Shown: piece by piece, positions 26,111-34,542 of the stretch | Layout of the letters: every line of letters begins with the position of its first letter | Position numbering within the stretch: position 1 is the first letter of the stretch | NCBI RefSeq assembly: GCF_005887635.2 | Contig: NZ_CP040818.1 | Span: forward strand, 2,014,501 to 2,078,500 | Direction of reading: 5' to 3' | DNA: 64,000 nt | DNA from: Paroceanicella profunda | Lineage (GTDB): Bacteria > Pseudomonadota > Alphaproteobacteria > Rhodobacterales > Rhodobacteraceae | Translations under genes and position numbers: made by a program | The notes under the pieces: generated by a model | What the model saw: the letters and a program-made list of their open reading frames with translations, nothing else | Databases searched by the model: none | What the model was told of the DNA's origin: nothing

Positions 26111-26632
26111 TCAGCCCATCAGCTTGCCGAGCCAGGATTTCTTCTTCTCTTCCGGCGTGGCCCCGGCATCGGCTGCGGCCTCCGCCGCGGAGGGGCCTTC
26201 CACCGCGGTCTGGAAGCGTTCGAAGAACTGGTCGGCCATCTTCTTCGCGAAGCCGTCGATGAGGCGCGAGCCGAGCTGCGCGAGCTTGCCGCCCACCTTC
26301 GCGTCCACCACGTAGGAGAGTTCGGTTCCGCCCTCCACGTCGGCCAGCGACACCCGCGCGCCGCCCTTGGCGAAGCCGGCCGCGCCGCCCTTGCCCTCGC
26401 CGCTGATGGTGTAGCTCTCCCCCTCCACGATGTCCGACAGGGTGACCGCGCCCTTGAAGGTGGCCTTCACCGGGCCGACCTTCTGGGTCACCGTGGCTTC
26501 GAACCCCTCGTCCGGGCTGCCCGTCAGCTCGCTGCAGCCGGGGATGCAGGCCCGCAGGACGTCGGGATCGTTCAGCGCGGCCCAGACGGTGGCGCGGTCC
26601 GCAGCGATGGTACGGCTGCCGTTGAGTTCCAT
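26111..26632 (-). CDS. coxG: SRPBCC protein, CoxG-like
   Basis: A 173-residue START/SRPBCC-fold protein of the CoxG (carbon monoxide dehydrogenase subunit G) family. MELNGSRTIAADRATVWAALNDPDVLRACIPGC at the N-terminus is the family signature. The C-terminus adds an alanine-rich linker and a basic KKKSWLGKLMG tail, which in CoxG relatives binds the membrane. CoxG helps recruit Mo-hydroxylases in CO oxidisers, but no cox or Mo-hydroxylase genes are nearby, so the name is by homology only. Confidence 0.82.
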   Translation of the reverse strand: MELNGSRTIAADRATVWAALNDPDVLRACIPGCSELTGSPDEGFEATVTQKVGPVKATFKGAVTLSDIVEGESYTISGEGKGGAAGFAKGGARVSLADVEGGTELSYVVDAKVGGKLAQLGSRLIDGFAKKMADQFFERFQTAVEGPSAAEAAADAGATPEEKKKSWLGKLMG

Positions 26633-26783
26633 GTGTCGTTCCTTTCCTGCGGAAAATATCCGGCGCAGAATACGTCTCCCACGAGGCAGCGCAATGGGTC
26701 TTAAGGCGGACAGCCCGGCGCCCGGCAGGCCCCGGCGGGCGGGAAGCCGTTGCGCGCCCCTGCCGTGCGGATAGAGTGGCGCC

Positions 26784-28646
26784 ATGACGCAAGAGACACA
26801 GGCGCAGCAGGCGGCACGGCCTGCCGGCGGCGGCGCGGATGCCGGTCGCCCGGCCATCTTCATCGCCGAGGACCTGCGGGTGTCGGGTATCTCGCCCGGG
26901 GACCTGCTGGCCTCGCTGCGCGCCCATGTGCTGCCGGGGGCGCTGCTGCGCTCCACCGGAACCGGCTGGGCGCTGGACGCGCGCCTGGGCCCGGGCGGCA
27001 CGCCGGTGTGGCGCTCGGAACTGCCGGCGATCTGCCCGATGGACTATCTCGACGCCCCGGTGGACGAGCAGGCGGCGATGTGCCTGCGGATGGGCGATGC
27101 GCTGGCGCTCGGGCTGGGGCTGGGGCGGGGCCATGTACTGCCGGTGTTCGAGAATCCGCTGCGCCGCGCGATGGATGCGCAGATCCTGGCCGGGCCGGAC
27201 GACGGCGCGCCGGAGGACTTGGCCCGCCGCTGGCTGGACCCGCGGTTCCCCGGCGTGCCTGTGGGCGCGGTGCTGGGGCTGCGGCATGAGGGCGGCGGCA
27301 GCTGGTCGGGCTACCGCCCGATCCTGCGCGGCGCCCGCGCGGTGCTCTCGGTGCGCGGCGAGGGCATGCGCAGGCGGCTGACCCGGGAGGTTTCCTCGGC
27401 CGGGCTCGGCGGCTTCTCGCTGGTGCTGATCCGCCCGCTCGCGGCGCCGGAGGCGATCGCCATGGACCTGCCGGAGGAGCTGGGCGGGGTGGAGCTGGAC
27501 CGGGTGCTGAGCGTGCTGGAGGCCACGGTGGCCCGGCAGGGGGTGATGGTCCACCTGGAGGGCGGGGCGCGCGCGGCGGGCGTCTCCACCCTGCGCATGG
27601 AGCCCGAGGCGCCGTTCTGGCGCTTGGCGCTGCCCCGCTTGCCCGCCACGGTGACCGATGGCCCCGGCGGCAGCGCGGCCATGCTGAGCGCGGTGATCGC
27701 CTCCGTGGAGGGGCAGGGCGGTGCGGTGGTCCGCGCGCCGGGGCCGCTCACGCTCGGCACCGGGTCCGAGACGGCGCTGCGCAACGTGCTGGCGCTTTCG
27801 GTGCGCCACCCGGTGCTCACCCGGATGTGGCATCCGCAGCCGGTGGGGCCCTGGTCGGCGGCCGCGCGGCTGGACGAGGCGGCGGGCGACGTGCCGGCCA
27901 CGGCGCGGCGGGCGCTGGAATCCGCCTCCGAGCTGGTGGCGCTGGAGCCGCTCACGCGCGCCACGGAGATCGTCCTCGCCCCCGGCGAACTGCGGATGAG
28001 CTGCGGCGCCGCCGCGGTGGAGGCGCACCGGCTGCTGGCGGCGGCTGCGGCCACCGGCACCGACATGCCCTGGCCGGCCTGGCCGCTGCGGGTGCTGTCG
28101 CTGCCCTCGATCCTCTCCGCCGACCTGGACCTGATGCTGAGCGAGCTGGAGCGGCACGGCTTCCCCCTCGACCCCGCGCCGCTGCAGGCGCGGCTGGCGC
28201 GCACCTGCCCGCTGCTCGTGGACATGCGCCTGGGCGGCGTCAGGCTGTGCATCCGCCGGGCCCTGTGCGACCGGCGCCTGCCCGGCCCCTGGGAGGCGGT
28301 TCAGCTTGAGATCGCGCTGGAAGGGGCGGGGGAGGCGCATGCCCTCGGGCTGCGCCGCACCTCCGGCGTGGTCGAGCGGGTGCCGCTGGCGCGGTTCGGC
28401 GCGGGGCTGCTGGGCAGCCTGGTGCTGCCGCTCGGCCCGTCGCTGAGCGGACCCTGCGCGGGGATGTTCCCGGTGAGTGCGCTGGAGTTCTCCCTCCACG
28501 TCGCGGGGCAGCCGCAGGCGGGGCTGCGGGTCACGGGCGCGGAGGACTGGCAGAGCGCGGAAGCCACCCTGACGGAGCCGCTCGGCCCCGTCCTGCGCGA
28601 CGTGGCGGTGAGCCTCGCGCGGATCGGCCTTCCCTTCGGCGCGTGA
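26784..28646 (+). CDS. Large protein of unknown function (620 residues)
   Basis: I do not recognise this protein. It is 620 residues, rich in Ala, Leu, Gly and Pro, without a signal peptide or membrane helices. The N-terminal 25 residues look unstructured, followed by IFIAEDLRVSGISPGDLLASL. Repeating beta-strand-like segments such as VVERVPLARFGAGLLGSLVLPL occur in the C-terminal third. No catalytic motif is obvious. Third-position G+C is high and the frame is the only long one consistent with neighbouring codon use, so it is likely real, although its ribosome site (GATAGAG) is weak. Confidence 0.6.
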   Translation: MTQETQAQQAARPAGGGADAGRPAIFIAEDLRVSGISPGDLLASLRAHVLPGALLRSTGTGWALDARLGPGGTPVWRSELPAICPMDYLDAPVDEQAAMCLRMGDALALGLGLGRGHVLPVFENPLRRAMDAQILAGPDDGAPEDLARRWLDPRFPGVPVGAVLGLRHEGGGSWSGYRPILRGARAVLSVRGEGMRRRLTREVSSAGLGGFSLVLIRPLAAPEAIAMDLPEELGGVELDRVLSVLEATVARQGVMVHLEGGARAAGVSTLRMEPEAPFWRLALPRLPATVTDGPGGSAAMLSAVIASVEGQGGAVVRAPGPLTLGTGSETALRNVLALSVRHPVLTRMWHPQPVGPWSAAARLDEAAGDVPATARRALESASELVALEPLTRATEIVLAPGELRMSCGAAAVEAHRLLAAAAATGTDMPWPAWPLRVLSLPSILSADLDLMLSELERHGFPLDPAPLQARLARTCPLLVDMRLGGVRLCIRRALCDRRLPGPWEAVQLEIALEGAGEAHALGLRRTSGVVERVPLARFGAGLLGSLVLPLGPSLSGPCAGMFPVSALEFSLHVAGQPQAGLRVTGAEDWQSAEATLTEPLGPVLRDVAVSLARIGLPFGA

Positions 28647-28816
28647 ACGCGCGGCCGGCCGGGCGCGGGGGGCGAGGGCCCCCGCCGCGCCGGGCCCCGC
28701 CCGCTGTCGCAGCGATGTCACGAGGATGCCGCGGTGCAGCGATCACCCTTTGGTGAATTCGCGCGCGCGCTCCCGCGCGCTAGGCTCACGCAGAGAGAGA
28801 GCTGACGACGGAGGCC

Positions 28817-29698
28817 ATGATGATCCGCCTGATGTCCTGCATCCGCACGCTTGTCTTCACCGGCCTCGGCGCGCTTGCCCTCGCGCCCGGCGCGCGGGCG
28901 GAGCCCTGGACGCCGAGCCATTGCGTGGCCCTCGCGCAAGGCGTGCCGGGGGTGAGCTTCGCCCGCCTGGTGCCCGGAGAGGGCGCCCGCCTGCGGGACG
29001 CCGCCTTCGCGGACCCGCTCACCCCGGACCGGGTGCGGCTGCACTTCCTCGGGCATGCGAGCTTCCTGATCGAGACCGAGGCGGGCCTGCGCATCGTGAC
29101 GGATTACACCGGCCACGCGCTTTCCGGCGTCGTGCCCGACGTGGTGACGATGAACAAGGCGCACTCCTCGCATAACACGCTGAGCCCGGACCCCGCGATC
29201 CCGCACGTGCTGCGCGGCTGGGGCGAGGGGCCGGACCTCCCGGCGGACCATTACCTGGAGCTCGAGGACACCATCATCCGCAACGTGACCACCGACATCC
29301 GCTCCTACGCGGGGCGGGAAAGGGACGCGAACTCGATCTTCGTGTTCGAGGTGGCGGGCCTGTGCATCGGCCACCTGGGGCACCTGCACCACGAACCCTC
29401 GGCGGCGCAATACGCGCTGATGGGGCGGCTGGACGTGGTGATGGCCCCGGTTGACGGCGGTTACACGATGGATCTCGCCTCGATGATCCGGGTGCTGGAG
29501 CGGGTGCGGGCGCGCATCGTGCTGCCGATGCACTGGTTCGGGCCGGGCAACCTGGAACGGTTCCTCGCCGGCATGCCCGATGATTTCGCCGTGCGCCGCC
29601 CGGGCACCGGCGAGCTGGAGGTCAGCCTCGCCACCCTGCCGCGCGAGCCGACGGTGATCGTGCTGGAGCCGCAGCCGGTGTTCGCGGCGCCGGACTGA
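28817..29698 (+). CDS. MBL-fold metallo-hydrolase-like protein, exported
   Basis: A 293-residue protein with a Sec signal peptide (about 1-31, cleavage near ARAEP). The beta-lactamase-fold core begins VRLHFLGHASFLIETEAGLRIVTDY, as in UlaG-type MBL proteins. The usual HxHxDH motif is changed: the equivalent site reads MNKAHSSHNT, with HLGHLHHE and LPMHWFGP supplying further histidines. It may therefore bind metal differently or be inactive. It is a single gene after the unknown 620-residue protein. Confidence 0.8.
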   Translation: MMIRLMSCIRTLVFTGLGALALAPGARAEPWTPSHCVALAQGVPGVSFARLVPGEGARLRDAAFADPLTPDRVRLHFLGHASFLIETEAGLRIVTDYTGHALSGVVPDVVTMNKAHSSHNTLSPDPAIPHVLRGWGEGPDLPADHYLELEDTIIRNVTTDIRSYAGRERDANSIFVFEVAGLCIGHLGHLHHEPSAAQYALMGRLDVVMAPVDGGYTMDLASMIRVLERVRARIVLPMHWFGPGNLERFLAGMPDDFAVRRPGTGELEVSLATLPREPTVIVLEPQPVFAAPD

Positions 29699-29909
29699 GC
29701 ATTTCCGAACCCGCGTGCTGCGGACCGGAGGCCGCCCCGGGACCGGTGTTCATGGCCGACTGCAGGGGAGGCTGGCGGGGAGGCTGGCGTTTCCGAAGCG
29801 CGTCGCGCCCGGGCGATAGCGCGCGGTGTCGGCGGCACCTCGGGCGGGCGCCCGCTCAGGGCAACCCGGCCTGGTCCCTCCATCCGGCCCGGAGGCCCGG
29901 CGCGCGGGC

Positions 29910-30485
29910 TCAGGCCATGCCGCCATCGCGCGAGAGCATGCTGGCATCCACACCCAGCCGCTGCAGGGCGGCGGTCCACTTGCCGGCGTCGTCCTCTCCG
30001 AACAGCAGCGCGTCGTCGACATCGCCGGTGATCCAGCCGTTGGCGCGGATCTCCTCCTCCAGCTGCCCGGGGCCCCAGCCGGAATACCCCAGCGCCAGCA
30101 CCGCGTGCTCCGGGCCCTCGCCGGTGGCCAGTGCCCGCAGGATGTCCACGCTCGCGGTCATCCCGATGCCCTCGGCAACCGGCAGCGTGGCCTCCGTCAG
30201 GCTGTAATCGTCGGAATGCAGCACGAAGCCGCGGCTGCGTTCCACCGGGCCGCCGAGCATGATGCGCAGCTGCCGTGTGCCCGAGCCTTCCTCTATGTCG
30301 AGCTGGCCGAGGAGGTCGGCGAAGCCGATGCCCGGCGCCGGACGGTTCACGATCAGCCCCAGCGCCCCCTCCTCGCTGTGCGAGCAGAGGAAGATCACGG
30401 AACGCTCGAAGCGCGGATCGCCGATGCCCGGCATCGCGATCAGCACCTTTCCGCTCAGGAAGTCTGTGGTTTCGGTTTCGCCCAT
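29910..30485 (-). CDS. yqgE: YqgE/AlgH family protein
   Basis: A 191-residue cytoplasmic protein of the conserved DUF179 (YqgE/AlgH) family, of uncertain biochemical role. Family marks are SGKVLIAMPGIGDPRFERSVIFLCSHSEEGALGLIVNRP near the N-terminus and LGYSGWGPGQLEEEIRANGW near the C-terminus. The start at 30485 gives the expected length; an upstream extension has no support. It is divergent from the DsbD-like gene. Confidence 0.93.
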   Translation of the reverse strand: MGETETTDFLSGKVLIAMPGIGDPRFERSVIFLCSHSEEGALGLIVNRPAPGIGFADLLGQLDIEEGSGTRQLRIMLGGPVERSRGFVLHSDDYSLTEATLPVAEGIGMTASVDILRALATGEGPEHAVLALGYSGWGPGQLEEEIRANGWITGDVDDALLFGEDDAGKWTAALQRLGVDASMLSRDGGMA

Positions 30486-30675
30486 GACTATGAAATGCGG
30501 TGGTGTGGGGGGCAGGTCAAGGGTGCGTCCGGCATTCTGCATCCCGGGCGGGCGGCGGGGCGCCGGGGCGGCGGCGCCCGAGCGGCCTCCCCGCGCGCTG
30601 CCCGGCCCCGGCGGCATCTCCGTAATGTGACCGGCCGTCACCGCGCCGGGCTGGACGCGCGCAGCGCAACCCGGC

Positions 30676-31515
30676 ATGACAGAGGCCATGAAACGCCTGT
30701 TCACCCTTCTCGCGGCGCTGGCCGTCCTTGCCGGAGCGGCAGCGCCCTCGGCGGCCCAGGTGGCGCCGCCGGCGCGCGTGGCGCTGCTGGACGGCTGGGC
30801 CGAGCCGGACGGCGCGCGGATGGTCGCCATCACGGTGAGCCTGGCGCCGGGCTGGAAGACCTACTGGCGCAGCCCGGGCGACGCGGGCATCCCGCCGAGC
30901 TTCGACTGGTCGGGCTCGCGCAATCTCGACAGGGTGGAGTTCTTCTGGCCGGTGCCGGAGGTGATCGACAGTTACGGCATGCAGACGCTCGGCTACCACA
31001 ACCGCCTGGTGCTGCCGGTGCTGCTGGTGCCGCGCAACCCCGCCGAGCCGCTGCGCGTCTCCGTGGCGATGGACTATGGCGTGTGCTCGGACATCTGCAT
31101 GCCGGCGGACGCCCTTGCGGTGGGCGAGATGGCGCCGGGCGCGCCGGCCTCCCCCTCCGCCGGCTTGATCCGCGCCGCGCTCGGGCACCTGCCGGAAACG
31201 GCGGCGCAGGCGGGCGTCACGGAGGTGAGCTGCACACTGGTGCCCTCCGCCGACGGGTTCGACATCTCCGCCCGGGTGCGCTTCGACCATGCCCTGAGCG
31301 CGGCGCCGCAGATCGTGGTGATGGAAAGCCCGGTGGAGGACCTGTGGATCACCCCCTCGCGGCCGGTGTTGCAGGGCGCCGACACCATCGCCACCCATGC
31401 CGACCTGGACTATCTCGGCTCCGGGCCGCTGACGCTGGACCGCTCCACCCTGCGCCTCACGCTCATCGGCGGCGGCCGGGCGGTGGAACTGCACGGCTGC
31501 CCCGCCCCCCGCTGA
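30676..31515 (+). CDS. DsbD N-terminal-domain-like periplasmic protein
   Basis: A 279-residue exported protein (signal peptide about 1-31, ending SAAQ) that resembles the N-terminal, cysteine-bearing domain of the thiol reductase DsbD. The motif DYGVCSDICMP (about 133-143) gives the two active-site cysteines. APGWKTYWRSPGDAGIPPSFDWSGSRNL is a strong family segment. The membrane and thioredoxin domains of DsbD are absent, so it is a stand-alone domain. The start may be 30676 or the ATG at 30688 (MKRLF). Confidence 0.85.
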   Translation: MTEAMKRLFTLLAALAVLAGAAAPSAAQVAPPARVALLDGWAEPDGARMVAITVSLAPGWKTYWRSPGDAGIPPSFDWSGSRNLDRVEFFWPVPEVIDSYGMQTLGYHNRLVLPVLLVPRNPAEPLRVSVAMDYGVCSDICMPADALAVGEMAPGAPASPSAGLIRAALGHLPETAAQAGVTEVSCTLVPSADGFDISARVRFDHALSAAPQIVVMESPVEDLWITPSRPVLQGADTIATHADLDYLGSGPLTLDRSTLRLTLIGGGRAVELHGCPAPR

Positions 31516-32063
31516 GGAGAGGGCGCCGGGCGTCCGGCCGGGCGCGGCGCCGCGGTGCCCTTCGCAAGCAGAGCGGCGGCGCCCGGCACCGGCACCGCCC
31601 GACCAGAGCCTGACCTGCGTGGACGCGCGCGCCCGGTCTCTCCGTACCCTCCCGGCACGCCGCCCCCTCCTTCGCGCGCAGACCCGTCCCGCACGGCACC
31701 CCGCTGCGGCGCCGGCGGCCCCTCCGTGTCGGAACGCCGGCGCGGCCTCCCCGGGGAGGCCGCGGGCGGGGACACCTGCAATGGGGGAGGCGCGGGCGGG
31801 GCCGGCCCGCAACCGCCCGGGGCGCGCCGACATAGCGCCATGTGCGACCTCCCCCGACACGCCCCGGCCGGGGGAAATGCGGCGCATCCGCAGGGGCCGG
31901 GCTCCCGGAAGGGAAGCCGCCCGCCGTCCGGGGCGCGTGGCGCCGCGGCCACGCGCGCACGCGCTGCATCTTGCGGCAGGCTGCGGCGGTTGCGGATCGC
32001 TCGACCTGCAGGTCACTCTGCGTTAGCCTTGTCCCATCAGAGTCATCAGCGCGGCGGAGGCAG
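31516..32063. other. Long intergenic region with two perfect palindromes
   Basis: No gene is seen in these 548 bases. CGCGGCCTCCCC/GGGGAGGCCGCG is a perfect 24-bp palindrome at 31741-31764. GACCTG/CAGGTC is a perfect 12-bp palindrome at 32003-32014, 50 bases before the next start and in a good position for an operator. Open frames crossing the region look like G+C artefacts. Confidence 0.45.
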
Positions 32064-33020
32064 ATGCGCGACCTTTGCAGATGGCTGACAGTTCCGGCGT
32101 TTCTTCTTGGCACCGATCCGGCGCGGGCGGCGGAGCTGGAAGATCTCGTGTCCTTCTCCGTGGAGCGCCAGGCCTCCGGCGCGCTGGCCGCGATGGGCAT
32201 CGGGGTGGTTCCCAGCGAAACGGCCAGCACGCTGGTGCTGAACACCGGAACCGGCTCGGACGCCCGGCCGGATTTCGCCTCCGCGCAGCTGGGCGGCGGC
32301 TTCACGGTGAGCGATTCCTTCCCGCTCTACCTCGAGGGCTACCTCGGCTACACGCGGTTCAACCCGTCCTATCTCGTGGTGAGCGATGCCGACCGCGCCT
32401 ACGTGCGCCCGAAATGGACCAGCATTTCCGGCACCGCCGGCATCGGCTGGGACTTCGCGCTGAACGAAAACCTCGTGCTGCGGCCGATGGTGAATTTCGC
32501 GCTGGGGCAGGTGGTGTCGGACACCGCGGTGCTGGCGGCGTTCATCGCTGACCACATCGGGGCCGAGGACGCCCGCTTCCTGCGCGACGGCGGGCTCACC
32601 GCCGGGGGGCTCGGCGGGTCCATGATGCTGGAATACAACAAGGCCTGGGACGAGGATTACGAGGCCGACCTCTCCCTGCGCTACTCGCGCATCCACCTCA
32701 AGCCCATCGCCGGGGACAGGGGCGTGGTCGGCGAGGCGAGGGCGGAGACGCTGGCGCTGTGGTCCCGCATGCGGGTTCCGACGGGCCTGACCCTCTTCGG
32801 GCGGTCCGTGCGCGGGGTGGGCGAATTCTCCGCCGCCTGGCTTCCGGGAGACCAGGGCGAAATCCTGCGCACCGACTGGCTGGTGCAGGTGGGCGCCGGC
32901 GTGGAGTTCAACCTGTCGGAAACCTGGGTGCCGCTGGCGCGCGAAGTGCGGCTGGTGGCCCGCTACACGCGGGGCGACGTGCTCCAGGGCTTCGGAATCG
33001 GGCTGGCCGCCAGCTTCTGA
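32064..33020 (+). CDS. Outer-membrane beta-barrel protein
   Basis: A 318-residue protein with a short signal peptide (about 1-22, ending ARA). The rest alternates polar and hydrophobic residues as in amphipathic beta-strands (FPLYLEGYLGYTRFNPSY, LSLRYSRIHLKP, VRLVARYTRGDVLQGFGIG). The last residue is Phe (LAASF), the classical outer-membrane barrel ending. It resembles autotransporter-type barrel domains but has no passenger. The ATG at 32064 with GGAGG just upstream is favoured over longer frames. Function unknown. Confidence 0.75.
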   Translation: MRDLCRWLTVPAFLLGTDPARAAELEDLVSFSVERQASGALAAMGIGVVPSETASTLVLNTGTGSDARPDFASAQLGGGFTVSDSFPLYLEGYLGYTRFNPSYLVVSDADRAYVRPKWTSISGTAGIGWDFALNENLVLRPMVNFALGQVVSDTAVLAAFIADHIGAEDARFLRDGGLTAGGLGGSMMLEYNKAWDEDYEADLSLRYSRIHLKPIAGDRGVVGEARAETLALWSRMRVPTGLTLFGRSVRGVGEFSAAWLPGDQGEILRTDWLVQVGAGVEFNLSETWVPLAREVRLVARYTRGDVLQGFGIGLAASF

Positions 33021-33172
33021 CCCTGGGGTACCGCCGGCGGATGCACGCCGTTGCGGGGCACCCGGCCCATGCTTCCCCCGATCCGTGTTCCCGATCCGGA
33101 GAAAGCCCGCCCGGCGGCGGAGCACATGTGCTGAGGGAAACAATCCGGCCCGCTCAGGCCGAAGATCCGACG

Positions 33173-33196
33173 CCGGAGGACGCATGTATCCTCCGG
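33173..33196. terminator. Perfect 8-bp hairpin after the barrel gene
   Basis: CCGGAGGA-CGCATGTA-TCCTCCGG forms a perfect 8-bp stem with an 8-base loop, 152 bases after the barrel gene. No T-run follows. A perfect 12-bp palindrome AGCACATGTGCT lies at 33121-33132. Confidence 0.35.
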
Positions 33197-33237
33197 GCGC
33201 CGGACCCGGCTACATCGATGTGCAGCCCGCGCTGACG

Positions 33238-33274
33238 ACATGCGACCCTACGGGGTCACCAAGGCGTCGCATGT
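33238..33274 (-). terminator. Inverted repeat directly after the small ORF
   Basis: ACATGCGAC and GTCGCATGT form a perfect 9-bp stem around a 19-base loop, starting at the last base of the small ORF's stop codon (minus strand). It probably marks the transcript's 3' end, though a T-run is missing. Confidence 0.45.
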
Positions 33275-33348
33275 CACAGCGAAGTGTGACGCGCCCTATC
33301 AAAGACGTTTGAAACCAACGGCTTATGGGCGACTGTCCCACTAGACAT
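33274..33348 (-). CDS. Putative 24-residue small protein or leader peptide
   Basis: A short frame of 25 codons including stop begins MSSGTVAHKPLV and ends with ARHTSL. The upstream AAAGGAGGTGACC is a full match to the 16S anti-Shine-Dalgarno, with about 5 bases to the ATG; this is the strongest ribosome site in the window. Base use is near 50% G+C, unlike the surrounding 70%. A hairpin begins at the stop codon. I do not recognise the peptide. It could be an independent small protein or a leader peptide, but no gene lies close downstream on its strand. Confidence 0.55.
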   Translation of the reverse strand: MSSGTVAHKPLVSNVFDRARHTSL

Positions 33349-33604
33349 ATGGTCACCTCCTTTCGATTGTTGATCCGGACCTTCAGCATGAACGCCCCGG
33401 CGCGGATCTCAAAGCGTTTTTTTCGCAGGCGCAGCGAAGCGGCCTGACGGGCTCTGCGCCAGCCACGGCGGTGCCGCACGCGGGGGGGCGGGGAAGCGCC
33501 AATGGCTTCATGCGGGGGTGAGGCCGCTCCCCGGCCCGGTCACGGCCCGCGCGAGAGCCCGGCCCGGCCGGCGCGGGATCAGCCGGCCGCCGCCGGGGCG
33601 GCCA
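33349..33604. other. Flank between the small ORF and the YhhQ gene
   Basis: A relatively A+T-rich patch (33290-33425, including seven T's at 33417-33423) stands out from the surroundings. It should hold the promoter of the minus-strand small ORF, but I cannot place -35/-10 boxes with confidence. The rest is G+C-rich and featureless. Confidence 0.3.
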
Positions 33605-34234
33605 TCAGGCGGCGCGGCGGGCGGCCAGCACGCCGAGCAGCACGCGGAACGGGATCAGCGCCACCAGCGCCAGCGCCATCTTCACCAGGAAATCCGCGCC
33701 GGCGAGGCTCACCCACAGCGGCACCTCCGGCCCGGCGCCGAGCAGCGGCAGCGGGGCCGCGGCCCAGGACACGTCTTCCGACGGGTCGATGAACGAGAGG
33801 GCGCCGGAGAAGGCCACCGAGAAGAAGATCACCGTGTCGAGCGACGACCCGGCGAGCGAGGAGACGAAGGGCGCGCGCCACCAGCTGCCGCGCCGCAGCC
33901 GGTTGAACACCCCGATGTCGACCATCTGCGCCAGCAGGAAGGCGAGGCCCGAGGCCGTGGCGATGCGGAAGGTGGTGAGCGGATAGCCCTCCGGCCCGGT
34001 GATCTGGCTGGCGATGAGCGAGCAGGCCACGCCGATCACGAAGCCCGCCGCCACCACCCGCCGCGCGGCGCGCGCGCCGAGGAAGCGGTTGGTGAGGTCC
34101 GTCACCAGGAAGGCGAAGGGATAGGTGAAGGCGCCCCAGGTCAGCCAGTCGCCGAGCAGGAACTGCACGAGGATGTTCGAGGCCACGACCACCAGGGCCA
34201 TGGCGAGGATGCCGATCATGAAGCCGCGCGTCAT
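33605..34234 (-). CDS. yhhQ: Queuosine precursor transporter (YhhQ family)
   Basis: A 209-residue inner-membrane protein with about six helices, of the YhhQ/DUF165 family that imports preQ0/preQ1 for tRNA queuosine. The signature YPFAFLVTDLTNRFLGARAARR follows the second helix. GSSLDTVIFFSVAF and the C-terminal LVKMALALVALIPFRVLLG are typical too. GCAAGGAGAGC precedes the ATG. No riboswitch is evident upstream. Confidence 0.9.
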   Translation of the reverse strand: MTRGFMIGILAMALVVVASNILVQFLLGDWLTWGAFTYPFAFLVTDLTNRFLGARAARRVVAAGFVIGVACSLIASQITGPEGYPLTTFRIATASGLAFLLAQMVDIGVFNRLRRGSWWRAPFVSSLAGSSLDTVIFFSVAFSGALSFIDPSEDVSWAAAPLPLLGAGPEVPLWVSLAGADFLVKMALALVALIPFRVLLGVLAARRAA

Positions 34235-34542
34235 CGGAGCTCTCCTTGCGGGTTTGCCGGGCCAATACGCCGAAACGGCGCGCCGGGCAAGCCGCGCGCC
34301 CCCGGGCGCCGCCGGCCTGCCTGCCAGACGTGCCCCGGCGGCGGCGGATCATCCGGGGGTTGATCTGCGCGCGCACTCGGCTATGGTGAGCGCCGACCGG
34401 GCCCGCCTGCGGCCCCGGTTTCGCGCCAGATGCGCCAGGCCCTGCCGCCGTTCCGCCCCGCGCGGACCGTCAGGCCCAGTTCTCCAGCCTCATTCCGGCG
34501 CCGCTTCCGGCGCAGCACCCAAGGTTATGGGAGACTACGGTC
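34235..34542. other. Divergent intergenic region (yhhQ / HasA-RTX gene)
   Basis: 308 bases with no gene. GGGAGA at about 34528 is the ribosome site of the rightward gene. I looked for a Fur- or Irr-type iron box because of the hemophore-like product and found no convincing match. Confidence 0.4.

Noticed and set aside
25992..28721. A 909-codon minus-strand frame opposite the unknown 620-residue protein
   Set aside because: It spans the coxG-like gene in the wrong frame and has the low-complexity composition of antisense frames. The plus-strand frame has a codon pattern like its neighbours.
33210..33479. An 89-codon minus-strand frame overlapping the small ORF
   Set aside because: It lacks a ribosome site at its start. 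The strong Shine-Dalgarno inside it is spaced for the 24-residue frame in another phase.
34235..34542. Fur/Irr box or preQ1 riboswitch upstream of the HasA-RTX or yhhQ genes
   Set aside because: No adequate match to an iron-box palindrome, and no preQ1 aptamer-like pairing or A-rich tail was found on the yhhQ side.
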